Assembly (NCBI RefSeq): GCF_020524325.1
Contig: NZ_JAIVKY010000012.1
Coordinates: 1-64,000, forward strand
Direction: 5' to 3'
DNA from: Sutcliffiella horikoshii
GTDB lineage: Bacteria > Bacillota > Bacilli > Bacillales > Bacillaceae_I
DNA: 64,000 nt
The position numbers and the translations under genes are program-made. Positions 1 to 8,716 of this stretch are shown one piece after another (the stretch's first letter is position 1; each line of letters begins with the position of its first letter). The notes below the pieces were generated by a model. It was not told where the DNA came from. It did no database searches and was given only the letters and a program-made list of their open reading frames with translations.

Positions 1-72
1 CGCTTAAAAGAAAAAGAAGTAGAATCGGCTTCTCTTCTTAGAGTTGCACAAAAACAAAACAAAAACACCTAG
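1..72 (+). CDS. 3' tail of an unidentified gene (partial)
   Basis: Frame 1 is open from the first base to a TAG at 70-72 and gives 23 hydrophilic residues ending in QKQNKNT. The amphipathic, Lys/Gln-rich composition is typical of a protein C-terminus, but 23 codons is too little to name a family. It would belong to a plus-strand gene lying mainly outside the window. It could equally be chance; the call rests only on the open frame at the edge and on the dispersed repeats that start just after it, as they do behind other genes here. Confidence 0.3.
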   Translation, partial: RLKEKEVESASLLRVAQKQNKNT

Positions 73-100
73 AAGAGTGGGGGCCTTGACAGTTTCGTTC

Positions 101-165
101 ATATCAGGAGGCTCAAGCATCGTCCCGCGGAAAGCGAACACCTGGAACGCAAGGAAACAGGGAGT
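101..165 (+). repeat. Broken copy of the dispersed GC-rich repeat (3' half)
   Basis: Shows the GGAGGCTCAAGC, CGTCCCGCGGAAAGCGAA and CCTGGAACG blocks of the dispersed repeat without the 5' half. The left part matches type A and the right end (CCTGGAACG) matches type B, so it is a recombinant remnant. Confidence 0.7.
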
Positions 166-201
166 CAGTTAGATAGATAGTGAAGATACCTAACCACTCT
201 G

Positions 202-325
202 TTGATTGGAGCAAATGGCGAAGACTCCTGCGGGGGAGAAACGGTAGCTTGAGACCCCACAGGCGAAAGCCGAGGAGGCTCAAGCACCGTCCCGCGGAAA
301 GCGAAGTCACTTGCGGAAATCAACA
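202..325 (+). repeat. Dispersed repeat, type A, plus orientation
   Basis: Near full-length copy. It starts TTGATTGGAGCAAATGGC and ends GCGGAAATCAACA. The inner stem GCTTGAG/CTCAAGC is intact and the apical hairpin is GGC-GAAA-GCC. The outer stem is weakened because the right arm reads GTCACTTGC instead of GCCATTTGC. It lies between the tail of the first gene and the convergent YkvI-like gene; together with the partial copy at 101-165 it fills the 73-356 gap. Confidence 0.85.
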
Positions 326-356
326 GGGAGTTTACTCATATAACTCATATACTGCA

Positions 357-1403
357 TCACTTCCTCACCACCAACAACACCAAAAACGCCATACTCACAT
401 ACCCAAAAAACGGATACAAATGCTCAATCAAACTGCCATACCCAATCTGACTAATCATATAAATAATACTCACCAACACAATCGTCACCACATACCTCGA
501 CACCTTCAACATACTCTCCAACTGCCGCTGCAACCCAAAAATATCACTCACAACCGACGTGAAAATCTCTCCATAAATCACAAAAACATAAATGCCAAAA
601 AACGAAAGCATGCTCAACTTCACTACCTCTGCCATCGGTATCTCAAACGTATGGAAATCAGGAAGCGAAGCAATCGATATATGACAAGTCAATAAAATAA
701 AACATAAAACCAAGCCACCAATAAACCCGCCACGCTTAATAACCCAATCATCCTTCGCTTCCGTTGCCAACGGAACCAATACCGGCTGTGCCATCGCAAG
801 ATTAAAGGATACATACATAAACGGCGCCAACCATCCCTTTAAACTACTCTTTACAGGATCCAGACTCAAAAAAGATAACCCATTCTCAGCAATGGAATTT
901 CCTGCAATGATAAAACTGAAAATAATCATCACCGGCACTACAATTACGTTGACCCCGACCAACCCTTTTACTCCAAAAAGGACAACACCAACCGAAAGCA
1001 CAACCGTAATGAGCAAACCAAGCTGAAAGGACCAGCCGAGTTGTTCCTCAAATACTGCACCTGCTCCAGAAAGCATCACGGCCCCCACACAAATCAAAAT
1101 AACCAACATAAAGAGATTGACTACCGTCCCCGCAGACATACCAAATAAATATTCATTAAACTCTTTATAAGAATTTGCTTTGATTCTTTTGGAAATCAGC
1201 ATCATTTTTGTTCCAAGCCAAATAAATAAAAACCCACTCATCAGTATCGTAATAAAACCTATCCACCCATATTGCGTAAAAAACTGAACAATTTCTTTAC
1301 CTGTAGCAAAACCCGCACCTACAATGGTGCCTACATACACTGCCCCTATCTGACAAGCACTAAGCCAGCTGCGTTTCACGATTGCCACACCCTCTTCTCC
1401 CAT
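357..1403 (-). CDS. YkvI-family integral membrane transporter
   Basis: A protein of about 348 residues, almost entirely hydrophobic, with roughly ten predicted membrane segments. The first segment carries GAVYVGTIVGAGFATGKEI, the glycine-rich broken-helix signature of the YkvI branch of the APC/LeuT-fold superfamily. Substrates of YkvI-like proteins are not established; amino-acid or cation-coupled uptake is an inference from the fold. The frame is open further upstream, to 1451, but that stretch encodes the arms of the hom terminator. I therefore prefer the ATG at 1403, preceded by GGTGG, with a GTG at 1388 behind GGAG as the alternative. It lies just downstream of the metYX-hom operon on the same strand, separated from it by a strong terminator. 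Confidence 0.75.
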   Translation of the reverse strand: MGEEGVAIVKRSWLSACQIGAVYVGTIVGAGFATGKEIVQFFTQYGWIGFITILMSGFLFIWLGTKMMLISKRIKANSYKEFNEYLFGMSAGTVVNLFMLVILICVGAVMLSGAGAVFEEQLGWSFQLGLLITVVLSVGVVLFGVKGLVGVNVIVVPVMIIFSFIIAGNSIAENGLSFLSLDPVKSSLKGWLAPFMYVSFNLAMAQPVLVPLATEAKDDWVIKRGGFIGGLVLCFILLTCHISIASLPDFHTFEIPMAEVVKLSMLSFFGIYVFVIYGEIFTSVVSDIFGLQRQLESMLKVSRYVVTIVLVSIIYMISQIGYGSLIEHLYPFFGYVSMAFLVLLVVRK

Positions 1404-1412
1404 ATACATACC

Positions 1413-1457
1413 ACCAAAATAAAACCAGCTTGTCACATATATATGAGACAAGCTGGT
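1413..1457 (-). terminator. Intrinsic terminator after hom
   Basis: Perfect 11-bp arms ACCAGCTTGTC/GACAAGCTGGT (1424-1434 and 1447-1457), followed on the minus strand by TTTTATTTT. It closes the metY-metX-hom transcript. Confidence 0.85.
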
Positions 1458-1490
1458 AAGAAAGAAGAGAGAATTGTACGAGCTGATAGA

Positions 1491-2696
1491 TTATACGTTT
1501 ACTTTTTCCACTCTATGTTGATAATTTCCTTTAAGTTTAAAGTAGCCCAGTAATGGATTTTCTAAAAGAATCCTTTCCAATTCTTCGGTTTCCACGACAG
1601 CCACTTTATCAGATAGACGAGCTAAAACTTTGATGTCAAAAGGAATTTCTATTTTTCTATTCTTACTAAAAAGCACCCATTTAGACGAATCCAAATCTTT
1701 CTCTTGATTCTCCAGGTAAGCTGGTTCTGAATAAACAGGACGGCTAATCTGAATGATGTCTTCCAAGATAGCACTGGCTGTTGGATACTTACCTGCTCCA
1801 GGTCCTTGCAGCTGAACATTTCCAACAAGATCAGTCTCGATGGAAACCGCGTTTTGTACCCCCTCGACCTGATAAAATGGGTGTTCGCTAGAAATCAACA
1901 CCGGCTCCACCTTACACTGAACTCCTTTTTCACCTTTAAACAACGTGACAATATGCCTGAAGCGTAAGCCAAGTTCATCAGCACTTTCCACATAATCTGC
2001 AGTTATTTCTGTAATACCCTTTCGAAAGGTTAATTGCTCATCTGGTTTTTCACCATAGATCAGCTGACTCAAAACCACCCCTTTAAAAAATGCATCATAC
2101 CCTTCAATATCATTGGAAGGATCAGCTTCTGCATACCCATTTTCTTGTGCTGCAAGTAACGTTGCTTCAAAAGAATGGCCATCTTTTCTCATGCTGGATA
2201 AGATAAAGTTAGATGTTCCATTTAATATTCCTTCCACTTTTTGAATTCGATTCACCTGCAAAAGCTGCTTCACAGTCTGAATAACTGGAATACCACCTGC
2301 CACCGTTGCCTCAAACCCTACCGTAACCCCATTCTTTTTGGCAAGGGCAACAAGCTCCTTGCCATGATGAGCAAACATTTCCTTATTCGCGGTCACCACG
2401 TGAATACCTTTTTCCAAAGCTTGAGTTAAATAGGTGCGTCCGGGCTCACATCCTACAATGGCATCTACTATTACATCCAGTTTTCCAATAGTTAATATTT
2501 CTTCGTAGTTTGTCGTAAGGAGAACTCCATCCTCACGAGATTGTTCATGTTTTTCTATATTCTTCACAAGGATTGCCACTACCCTCACACTTTTCCCCAA
2601 TACCTGCTCTAACCTAGATTGGTGAGATTTAATGGAATGATGAACTCCTTTACCTACTGTACCGAATCCTAGGATCGCAATATTTAAGTGAGACAT
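1491..2696 (-). CDS. hom: Homoserine dehydrogenase
   Basis: A 401-residue NAD(P)-dependent oxidoreductase converting aspartate semialdehyde to homoserine, the branch point to methionine and threonine. The N-terminal Rossmann motif GFGTVGKG is at residues 10-17, and the catalytic-domain signature EADPSNDIEGYDAFFK is near residues 195-210. The start is the ATG of MSHLNIAIL; it overlaps the end of metX by 13 bp, which suggests translational coupling, while the longer upstream frame lacks the family N-terminus. The usual C-terminal ACT domain is not clearly present: the protein ends about 30 residues short of the 433-residue B. subtilis Hom. Because it sits in an S-box operon with metX and metY rather than with thrC/thrB, it is probably a methionine-dedicated copy. 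Confidence 0.93.
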   Translation of the reverse strand: MSHLNIAILGFGTVGKGVHHSIKSHQSRLEQVLGKSVRVVAILVKNIEKHEQSREDGVLLTTNYEEILTIGKLDVIVDAIVGCEPGRTYLTQALEKGIHVVTANKEMFAHHGKELVALAKKNGVTVGFEATVAGGIPVIQTVKQLLQVNRIQKVEGILNGTSNFILSSMRKDGHSFEATLLAAQENGYAEADPSNDIEGYDAFFKGVVLSQLIYGEKPDEQLTFRKGITEITADYVESADELGLRFRHIVTLFKGEKGVQCKVEPVLISSEHPFYQVEGVQNAVSIETDLVGNVQLQGPGAGKYPTASAILEDIIQISRPVYSEPAYLENQEKDLDSSKWVLFSKNRKIEIPFDIKVLARLSDKVAVVETEELERILLENPLLGYFKLKGNYQHRVEKVNV

Positions 2697-3775
2697 TCTG
2701 TCACTTCCTTTCTTTCTAATACGTTCTTGACATGATGTCCCCATTTTTCGAATTCAACAAGAAATCCGTCATGCCCGAATCTTGTCTCCACATGGATATA
2801 GGCTGCATTTTTATTTCGTTTCTTTAATTCCTCTACGAATGCTTCTGCTAATAATGGTGGGTAAAGAAGATCGCCACAAAAACTGAGCATACAAACTTTA
2901 GCCTCCACTTTCTCTAGCGCGTTTTGCCACCCACTTCTTTGAAACCCGAGATCATATTGATCCATTGCCTGAAGGAGAATAAGATAGCTGTTTGCATCAA
3001 AACGGTTAGAAAATTTCTGCCCCTGATATTTTAAATAGGAATCAACCTGATATTCTATGTCCATTCCGTCTTTCTTTTCCCTGTTAAACCGATCATTGAA
3101 TAAGCTTTCTGAACGGTAGGTGACCAACCCTACCATTCTCGCTATCTCCATCCCTTTAATGATAGTACCTTCCGAGTAGTTTCCGTTATCCCACAGAGGA
3201 TCGGATTTTATCGCATGCCTGCCTATTGAATTGTATGCAAGGGCATAGTCTGTAAAATATGGTGTCACCGCCATTGGAATGAGAATCTCTGAGAAATGAG
3301 GATATAAGTGCCCCCATTCGAGCACCTGCATTCCACCAAGCGATCCTCCCATAATCGCCTTTGCATGATTGATTCCTAACTTTCGCAAAGCTAGATACTG
3401 TGCACGCACCATATCCCTAATCGTTACGGCAGGAAAGGAAGCGCCGTACTTCCTTTTGGTTTCAGGGTTTATGCTACTCGGCCCTGTACTCCCACCACAA
3501 CCGCCAAGAACATTCATCGTTATTACTTGGTACCTGTTCGTGTCCACATATAGATTAGGACCAATAAATTCACTCCACCATCCGGGATAATTTTGAGTCC
3601 CGACAGTACTTTGATTTCCGGATAAAGCATGGCAAACAACTATTACCTCCCCCTCCGGATTTCCTCCCCTCTCATATGCTATCTCCACATCCGATAGCTT
3701 TTTCCCATTATCTAAAAGCAGCGTTCCGATCGATACCTTTTTGGTATGTTCCGTTTGACAGCTCACAAATCCCAC
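2684..3775 (-). CDS. metX: Homoserine O-acetyltransferase
   Basis: A 363-residue alpha/beta-hydrolase-fold acyltransferase that activates homoserine with an acyl-CoA for methionine synthesis. Visible landmarks are the oxyanion/turn region NVLGGCGGSTGP, the nucleophile elbow GGSLGGMQVLEWG (Ser near residue 143), the acid in CGDLLYPP and the catalytic histidine in FGHDGFL. The gene lies 6 bp from metY upstream and overlaps hom downstream, so the three form one transcript. MetX-family enzymes can use acetyl- or succinyl-CoA; acetyl is assumed because the neighbour MetY is of the O-acetylhomoserine sulfhydrylase type. Confidence 0.94.
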   Translation of the reverse strand: MGFVSCQTEHTKKVSIGTLLLDNGKKLSDVEIAYERGGNPEGEVIVVCHALSGNQSTVGTQNYPGWWSEFIGPNLYVDTNRYQVITMNVLGGCGGSTGPSSINPETKRKYGASFPAVTIRDMVRAQYLALRKLGINHAKAIMGGSLGGMQVLEWGHLYPHFSEILIPMAVTPYFTDYALAYNSIGRHAIKSDPLWDNGNYSEGTIIKGMEIARMVGLVTYRSESLFNDRFNREKKDGMDIEYQVDSYLKYQGQKFSNRFDANSYLILLQAMDQYDLGFQRSGWQNALEKVEAKVCMLSFCGDLLYPPLLAEAFVEELKKRNKNAAYIHVETRFGHDGFLVEFEKWGHHVKNVLERKEVTECLT

Positions 3776-3781
3776 TCATTT

Positions 3782-5101
3782 CTATATGTTTTGACTGACT
3801 GCAGCTTGTTTGGACTTACCAGTAGCCACCAATAGTGCTTGATCTAAATCATTTTGCAAATCCTTTAGCGACTCAATTCCAACAGATAATCGAATCAAAT
3901 CTTCTGTCACACCGGATTTAATTAAGTCGTCGCCTGTTAGCTGCTGATGTGTGGTGGAAGCCGGGTGAATAATCAAAGATTTTGCATCTCCGACATTTGC
4001 CACATGTGACCAAAGTTTAATGCTATCTATTGCCTTTCTTCCTGCATCTTTTCCACCTTTAATTCCGAAGTTTACAATGGAACCATTTCCTTTACCCAAA
4101 TACTTTCTTGCAAGCGTATGCGCTGGATGATCTGGTAGTCCGGGATAGGAAACCCACTCTACCGCGGGGTGATCTTGTAAGTATTTAGCTAATTCCAAGG
4201 CATTCTCATTATGCTTTTCCACTCGTAAATGCAAGGTTTCAAGTCCTTGTAAAAGTAAAAATGCATTTTGGGGACTTAAGCATGCTCCAAAATCTCTTAA
4301 AAGTTGAACTCTTAGTTTAACGGCGAATGCAAGATTTCCGAATGTCTGTGCATATTTGATACCGTTATAACTTGCATCAGGCTCTGTGAATCCAGGGAAG
4401 TTTGGATGGTCCCAGTTAAAGTTCCCACCATCCACCACTACACCGCCGATAGTTGTTCCGTGGCCGCCAATCCATTTAGTGGCAGAGTGGACAACGATAT
4501 CCGCTCCCCACTTAATAGGATTACAAAGGTACGGAGAAGCAAAGGTGTTGTCGATAATTAGTGGTATATAGTTATCATGTGCCACCTTCGCTACTGCCTC
4601 TACATCAAGTACACGCAAGCTTGGATTTCCAATGATCTCTCCAAATATCGCCTTCGTTTTCGGTGTAATCGCGTTGCGGAAATTTTCCGGGTCTGTTGCA
4701 TCTACAAATTTCACCTTAATACCGTACTTTGGAAGTGTTACAGCAAAAAGATTATAAGTTCCGCCATATAAGTTTTCTGCAGCCACAATTTCATCGCCGG
4801 CATGGGCAATGTTCAAGATCGCAAAGGCAATTGCTGACATCCCAGAGCTAGTAGCAACAGCTGCTGCCCCTCCTTCAAGGAGAGCAAGCCTTTTTTCAAG
4901 CACATCTACCGTTGGATTCATGATTCTTGTGTATATATTGCCAAATTCATTTAACGCGAAAAGATTTTGAGCATGATCGGTGTTGTCGAAAACATAGGAA
5001 GTTGTTTGATAAATCGGTACCGCCCTTGAACCTGTCGTTGGGTCGGGCGTTTGTCCCCCGTGCAATAATACTGTTTCCACATCATAGTTTGGTTTTGTCA
5101 T
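3782..5101 (-). CDS. metY: O-acetylhomoserine aminocarboxypropyltransferase (sulfhydrylase)
   Basis: A 439-residue PLP enzyme of the Cys/Met-metabolism family that makes homocysteine directly from O-acetylhomoserine and sulfide. The PLP lysine is in [15 protein letters not shown], and the length fits MetY (about 430) rather than the shorter MetB/MetC (about 380-400). The start is the ATG of [16 protein letters not shown], preceded by GGAGG; the upstream in-frame ATG adds residues with no family resemblance. It is the first gene after the SAM riboswitch and heads metY-metX-hom, giving direct sulfhydrylation without a cystathionine intermediate. Confidence 0.93.
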   Translation of the reverse strand: MTKPNYDVETVLLHGGQTPDPTTGSRAVPIYQTTSYVFDNTDHAQNLFALNEFGNIYTRIMNPTVDVLEKRLALLEGGAAAVATSSGMSAIAFAILNIAHAGDEIVAAENLYGGTYNLFAVTLPKYGIKVKFVDATDPENFRNAITPKTKAIFGEIIGNPSLRVLDVEAVAKVAHDNYIPLIIDNTFASPYLCNPIKWGADIVVHSATKWIGGHGTTIGGVVVDGGNFNWDHPNFPGFTEPDASYNGIKYAQTFGNLAFAVKLRVQLLRDFGACLSPQNAFLLLQGLETLHLRVEKHNENALELAKYLQDHPAVEWVSYPGLPDHPAHTLARKYLGKGNGSIVNFGIKGGKDAGRKAIDSIKLWSHVANVGDAKSLIIHPASTTHQQLTGDDLIKSGVTEDLIRLSVGIESLKDLQNDLDQALLVATGKSKQAAVSQNI

Positions 5102-5134
5102 CCTACATTCCTCCAATTTTCTATTTTCCACAAA

Positions 5135-5287
5135 ATAAAAACCCCTTCCTAAGAAGAGGTTTAATCATCCTCCTCTTATCTCTCAGGCTACTTTGCCTGC
5201 AGGAATTAGCACCAACTCAAGAAAATGAATTCTTGAAGGTTGCCGGACTTCATAGGGCCTGATCCCTCAGTCACTCTGGATAAGAGT
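5135..5287 (-). ncRNA. SAM riboswitch (S-box) controlling metY-metX-hom
   Basis: Read on the minus strand it runs CTCTTATCCAGAGTGACTGA, then GGGATCAGGCCCTATGAAG, CCGGCAACC, GGTGCTAATTCC and the closing GATAAGAG: the conserved SAM-I core in the right order. It ends in a terminator hairpin ACCTCTTCTTAGGAAGGGGT with a T-tract, about 35 nt before the metY start. SAM binding should stop transcription of the operon. Confidence 0.95.
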
Positions 5288-5375
5288 TATTTAGTTGGTT
5301 AATACGTTAAAACATAATAGTTATATAATCTACGATATTTCTAAGGAGAAATAATTATTACTAAAACTTTTTGCA

Positions 5376-5405
5376 ATTATAACAACTGTAGCGCACTAAA
5401 GTCAA
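5376..5405 (-). promoter_or_regulatory. SigA-type promoter for the metY leader
   Basis: On the minus strand TTGACT, 18 bp, TATAAT. The predicted start lies about 80 nt before the S-box aptamer. It is back to back with the clpE promoter. Confidence 0.65.
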
Positions 5406-5467
5406 TAAAATATTCTGAAATTTTAAACTAGATTATGATTCCCATAAACTTCCTGAAAACAAACTAC

Positions 5468-5531
5468 TTGAAAGTCAAAAAAGGTCAAAGTATAATAACC
5501 ATACAACCTTTAAAGGTCAAAATAAGTCAAA
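5468..5531 (+). promoter_or_regulatory. clpE promoter with two CtsR operators
   Basis: The SigA-type promoter is TTGAAA (5468-5473), 17 bp, TATAAT (5491-5496). One CtsR-type direct heptad repeat, AGTCAAA-aaa-GGTCAAA (5473-5489), fills the spacer exactly. A second, GGTCAAA-ata-AGTCAAA (5515-5531), covers the early transcribed region. CtsR is the class III heat-shock repressor; two operators on one promoter match known clpE control. Confidence 0.9.
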
Positions 5532-5600
5532 CTTTTATCAAAGGTGAAATGTTTCCCTTTTAAAATATTGGGGCATATCACAACAATACGAGGAGGTAGC

Positions 5601-7739
5601 ATGATGATGAAATGTCAAAAGTGTGAAGTAAACAACGCAACCATTCAATTTAAATTTCGTTCTAATAATGAGCAGACACAACTAGTCTTATGCTCTTCCT
5701 GCTTTGAAGAAGTAAGAGCACAAATGACATCACCGACTCCCACCAATTTTTTCTCTGACTTTCCATTCGGGAATGGATCGTCCAATGAAGAAGGTCATGT
5801 TAGTGGAACAGCTCAAAACCCACCACTAGGAAACAAAAAAGGTGGAAGCATTCTTGATGAGCTAGGTAAAAATATAACTAACATCGCAAAAACTGGGCTT
5901 ATCGATCCTGTCATTGGCCGGGATAAAGAAATTAAACGTGTAATTGAAATCCTAAATAGAAGAAATAAAAACAATCCTGTCCTAATCGGGGAACCAGGTG
6001 TAGGTAAAACTGCCATCGTAGAAGGACTAGCCCTAAAAATTGTAGAAGGCGATGTCCCTTCAAAATTAAAAAACAAGGAAATTTATTTGCTCGATGTAGC
6101 CTCCCTTGTCGCAAACACTGGTATTCGCGGTCAATTTGAAGAGCGTCTTAAACAAGTAATTGCAGAGCTGCAAAAAAGAAAGAACGTCATTTTATTTGTA
6201 GATGAACTTCACCTTATTGTCGGTGCCGGTTCTGCAGAAGGCTCTATGGATGCAGGTAACATTTTAAAACCTGCATTGGCAAGAGGAGAACTCCAGTTGG
6301 TCGGGGCAACGACATTAAAAGAATACCGCCAGATTGAAAAAGATGCAGCACTTGAACGCCGCTTCCAGCCGGTGACCGTGAAGGAGCCGTCTACGGATGA
6401 GGCATTAAAAATCATTAAAGGGATTCAATCAAAATATGAAGAATATCACCAAGTTTCCTATTCCGAAGATGCAATTAAAGCATGTGTAGAATTATCACAC
6501 CGCTACATTCAAGATCGTTTCTTGCCTGACAAAGCGATCGACCTTTTAGATGAAGCAGGTTCAAGAAAAAATCTAACTTTAAATACCATAGATACGGAGC
6601 AAATTGATGCTCGTCTGTCTCAAATCGAGAAAGAAAAGAAGGACGCATTATTGAAAGAGGATTACGAAACAGCTGCCAAATTAAGAGATGAAGAAGAAAA
6701 ACTCGAAGAAAAAAGAAATTCCAACGATCATGTAGATTCTGAGCGTGGCCAGGTGACATTGGAAGACATCCAACTCATCATGGAAGAAATGTCAGGAATT
6801 CCAGTTGGTAAATTGCAAGTCGATGAAAAGGCAAAACTGAAAAACCTTGCAATAAACCTGAACAAAAAAGTCATCGGACAAGAAGAAGCAGTTAACAAAG
6901 TTACAAAAGCAATCCGCAGAAGCCGTGCGGGTTTGAAAAGAAAAGAGCGTCCAATCGGTGCTTTCCTATTCGTTGGTCCTACAGGGGTTGGGAAAACTGA
7001 ATTGACCAAATCACTCGCTGAAGAGCTCTTTGGAACAAAAGACGCCTATATCCGCTTTGATATGAGTGAGTTTATGGAGAAGCACTCCGTTTCCAAGTTA
7101 ATCGGCTCCCCTCCTGGCTATGTTGGTCACGAGGAAGCAGGTCAACTAACAGAAAAAGTCCGCCGAAATCCTTACAGCATTATCTTGCTTGATGAAATGG
7201 AAAAAGCTCATCCAGACGTTCTACATCTGTTCTTACAAGTAATGGAGGATGGACGACTTACAGATAGCCAAGGTAGAACGGTAAGCTTTAAGGATACGGT
7301 TATCATCATGACTAGTAATGCCGGAGTGACAGATAAGAAAATTTCGGTGGGCTTTGAAAAACAGGCCGCTCCTGATACAAGTACCGTTATTGAAAACTTG
7401 TCCAATTACTTCAAACCGGAATTTTTGAACCGTTTTGATAGTATCATCGAGTTCTCCCAGTTACAAAAAGATCACTTAGTAGCGATTGTCGATATTATGA
7501 TTGGTGAATTATCGAAGATGCTGAATTATGAGCGTGGTTGTGAACTCACCATTTCAGATGTGGCAAAAGAGAAATTGTTAGAGCTTGGATATAACCCTGC
7601 TTACGGTGCAAGACCACTACGCAGAATTATCCAAGAGCATATCGAAGATCCAATTACAGACTTACTATTGGATGGCGATACTCTTGATAATATCCATGTT
7701 GATGTTACAGATGACCAGATTATCGTAACCGGCAAATAA
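5601..7739 (+). CDS. clpE: ATP-dependent Clp protease ATP-binding subunit ClpE
   Basis: A 712-residue AAA+ unfoldase that feeds ClpP in class III heat-shock proteolysis. An N-terminal four-cysteine zinc finger (CQKC at residues 5-8 and CSSC at 31-34) distinguishes ClpE from ClpC. The first ATPase module has Walker A GEPGVGKT and Walker B LFVDELH. A UVR-like coiled segment follows (about 370-400), and the second module has GPTGVGKTE and [11 protein letters not shown]. The start is the ATG run at 5601 with AGGAGGT ending 4 bp upstream; the 19 codons open before it have no ribosome binding site. It is monocistronic, with CtsR boxes upstream and a terminator directly behind. Confidence 0.97.
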   Translation: MMMKCQKCEVNNATIQFKFRSNNEQTQLVLCSSCFEEVRAQMTSPTPTNFFSDFPFGNGSSNEEGHVSGTAQNPPLGNKKGGSILDELGKNITNIAKTGLIDPVIGRDKEIKRVIEILNRRNKNNPVLIGEPGVGKTAIVEGLALKIVEGDVPSKLKNKEIYLLDVASLVANTGIRGQFEERLKQVIAELQKRKNVILFVDELHLIVGAGSAEGSMDAGNILKPALARGELQLVGATTLKEYRQIEKDAALERRFQPVTVKEPSTDEALKIIKGIQSKYEEYHQVSYSEDAIKACVELSHRYIQDRFLPDKAIDLLDEAGSRKNLTLNTIDTEQIDARLSQIEKEKKDALLKEDYETAAKLRDEEEKLEEKRNSNDHVDSERGQVTLEDIQLIMEEMSGIPVGKLQVDEKAKLKNLAINLNKKVIGQEEAVNKVTKAIRRSRAGLKRKERPIGAFLFVGPTGVGKTELTKSLAEELFGTKDAYIRFDMSEFMEKHSVSKLIGSPPGYVGHEEAGQLTEKVRRNPYSIILLDEMEKAHPDVLHLFLQVMEDGRLTDSQGRTVSFKDTVIIMTSNAGVTDKKISVGFEKQAAPDTSTVIENLSNYFKPEFLNRFDSIIEFSQLQKDHLVAIVDIMIGELSKMLNYERGCELTISDVAKEKLLELGYNPAYGARPLRRIIQEHIEDPITDLLLDGDTLDNIHVDVTDDQIIVTGK

Positions 7740-7742
7740 CCT

Positions 7743-7775
7743 AAAAAAGACTGTCCAAAGCGGGCAGTCTTTTTT
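7743..7775 (+). terminator. clpE terminator
   Basis: AAAAAAGACTGTCC / GGGCAGTCTTTTTT hairpin directly after the clpE stop. It is symmetrical enough to work from both sides. Confidence 0.9.
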
Positions 7776-7799
7776 GAATGATATATAACTATAAGATTC

Positions 7800-7866
7800 C
7801 GTTGATTTCCGTTCCAGGCGCTTCGCTTGCCTGCGGGCGTCTGCGCGCCTTCCACTCCAATCAACT
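7800..7866 (-). repeat. Dispersed repeat, type B, internally deleted (minus orientation)
   Basis: Carries both ends of type B (TTGATTGGAGTGGAAGGCGC and its partner GCGCCTGGAACGGAAATCAA) but lacks the middle, leaving 67 bp. The outer stem remains. It is the B member of a B-spacer-A composite ending near 8283. Confidence 0.85.
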
Positions 7867-8132
7867 AAGGTACTTTCATTAATCAAAGATGGGATTAATG
7901 AAGACAATTTGGCTATCTAAATTCCGTTATGATTGTCTTTATAGATATGATGAAGACAATCTTGTAGGGGATTTTGTGTTGAGATTGTTATCATATGTAG
8001 GATGAAGACAATCTGATGTAAAATTTTATTATTACTTTGTCTTCATTGCAAGAAAATGACACACAAAGTTATATGAAAAGGCATCTAACCAATTTAACAG
8101 AATAAGCATTATCGTATTGTTTACTTAATTTT
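7867..8132 (-). repeat. Composite-repeat spacer with ATGAAGACAAT motifs
   Basis: An AT-rich block lying between a type B and a type A repeat, nearly identical (about nine bases in ten by eye) to the reverse complement of 56044-56310. It holds several forward and inverted copies of ATGAAGACAAT. No open frame of note and no gene was seen in the 7740-8304 gap apart from these repeats. Confidence 0.85.
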
Positions 8133-8283
8133 CAACTGTGAATTGGAGCAAATGGCGGAGACTCCAGCGGGGGAGTAACGGTAGCTTGAGACCCCTGAAG
8201 CGTTGTGAGGAGGCTCAAGCACCGTCCCGCGGAAAGCGAAGCCATTTGCGGAAAGGAACAGCGGCGACTAACGAATAACTAAT
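8133..8283 (+). repeat. Dispersed repeat, type A, plus orientation (reference copy)
   Basis: The cleanest copy for the fold. GCAAATGGC (8148-8156) pairs with GCCATTTGC (8241-8249), GCGGG (8167-8171) with CCCGC (8226-8230), ACGGT (8178-8182) with ACCGT (8221-8225) and GCTTGAG (8184-8190) with CTCAAGC (8214-8220). The unpaired blocks GAGACCCC and GAGGAGG flank the apex. The last 15 bp (GCGGCGACTAAC...) match the flank seen beside other type A copies. Confidence 0.9.
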
Positions 8284-8304
8284 CTTTTTTTTTCTTATAT
8301 TTAC

Positions 8305-8637
8305 TTAAATATCAAGTTCTTTGTTCAGGTCGAGTCCTAGTCCTCTTCTGTAGAAGCGAAAACCTCTGCTTTTGAATTCAGGTATATAAAACTTCATTTT
8401 TGAATTCCCTGAGTTCCCAATAAATATCAAATTGTACCTTGTGAAACCTTCGAGGGTCAACAAACTAAATGTTTCCCTACGTTCATTGTCCGGATCTATA
8501 ATGACATCCACTATCTCCTGCTGGATAATTTTTTCATTCATAATGGAATTGGCGTTCTCCACTTTAGTTTTCGATTGACACGCGGATACATTAAAAAGCA
8601 ATACAATGGAAAATACTACATGAAACATACAAGCCAC
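8305..8637 (-). CDS. Small putative lipoprotein, unknown function
   Basis: 110 residues. The N-terminal hydrophobic stretch ends in VSAC, a plausible lipobox, after which the protein is hydrophilic. The start is a GTG at 8637 with GGGAGGT placed 7 bp upstream, which supports real translation. I do not recognise the mature part (a stretch around RRETFSLLTLEGFTRYN looks like a small beta domain). It is followed downstream by a repeat and precedes no obvious partner; the upstream neighbour on the same strand is the deacetylase lipoprotein, about 80 bp away. Confidence 0.6.
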   Translation of the reverse strand: MACMFHVVFSIVLLFNVSACQSKTKVENANSIMNEKIIQQEIVDVIIDPDNERRETFSLLTLEGFTRYNLIFIGNSGNSKMKFYIPEFKSRGFRFYRRGLGLDLNKELDI

Positions 8638-8716
8638 GATACTAACCTCCCACTCTTATCGTGACCCTCAGTCTACTCAATATGTGATTTCCAACCATTT
8701 GTTACAAAACTGTAAT

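Noticed and set aside
86-91. TTGACA as a promoter -35 box
   Set aside because: No acceptable -10 sequence 16-18 bp downstream and no gene follows on that strand.
180-695. 171-codon plus-strand frame across the first repeat and the YkvI-like gene
   Set aside because: It starts in a dispersed repeat and continues as a His/Asn-rich shadow of the membrane protein.
1404-1451. Longer N-terminus for the YkvI-like protein
   Set aside because: The extra codons are the arm of the hom terminator and encode no membrane-protein start.
4927-5262. 111-codon plus-strand frame over metY and its riboswitch
   Set aside because: It crosses the conserved S-box core, which explains the sequence better.
7867-8132. 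Possible CRISPR array from repeated ATGAAGACAAT
   Set aside because: The motifs are short, in both orientations and irregularly spaced; no cas genes are present.
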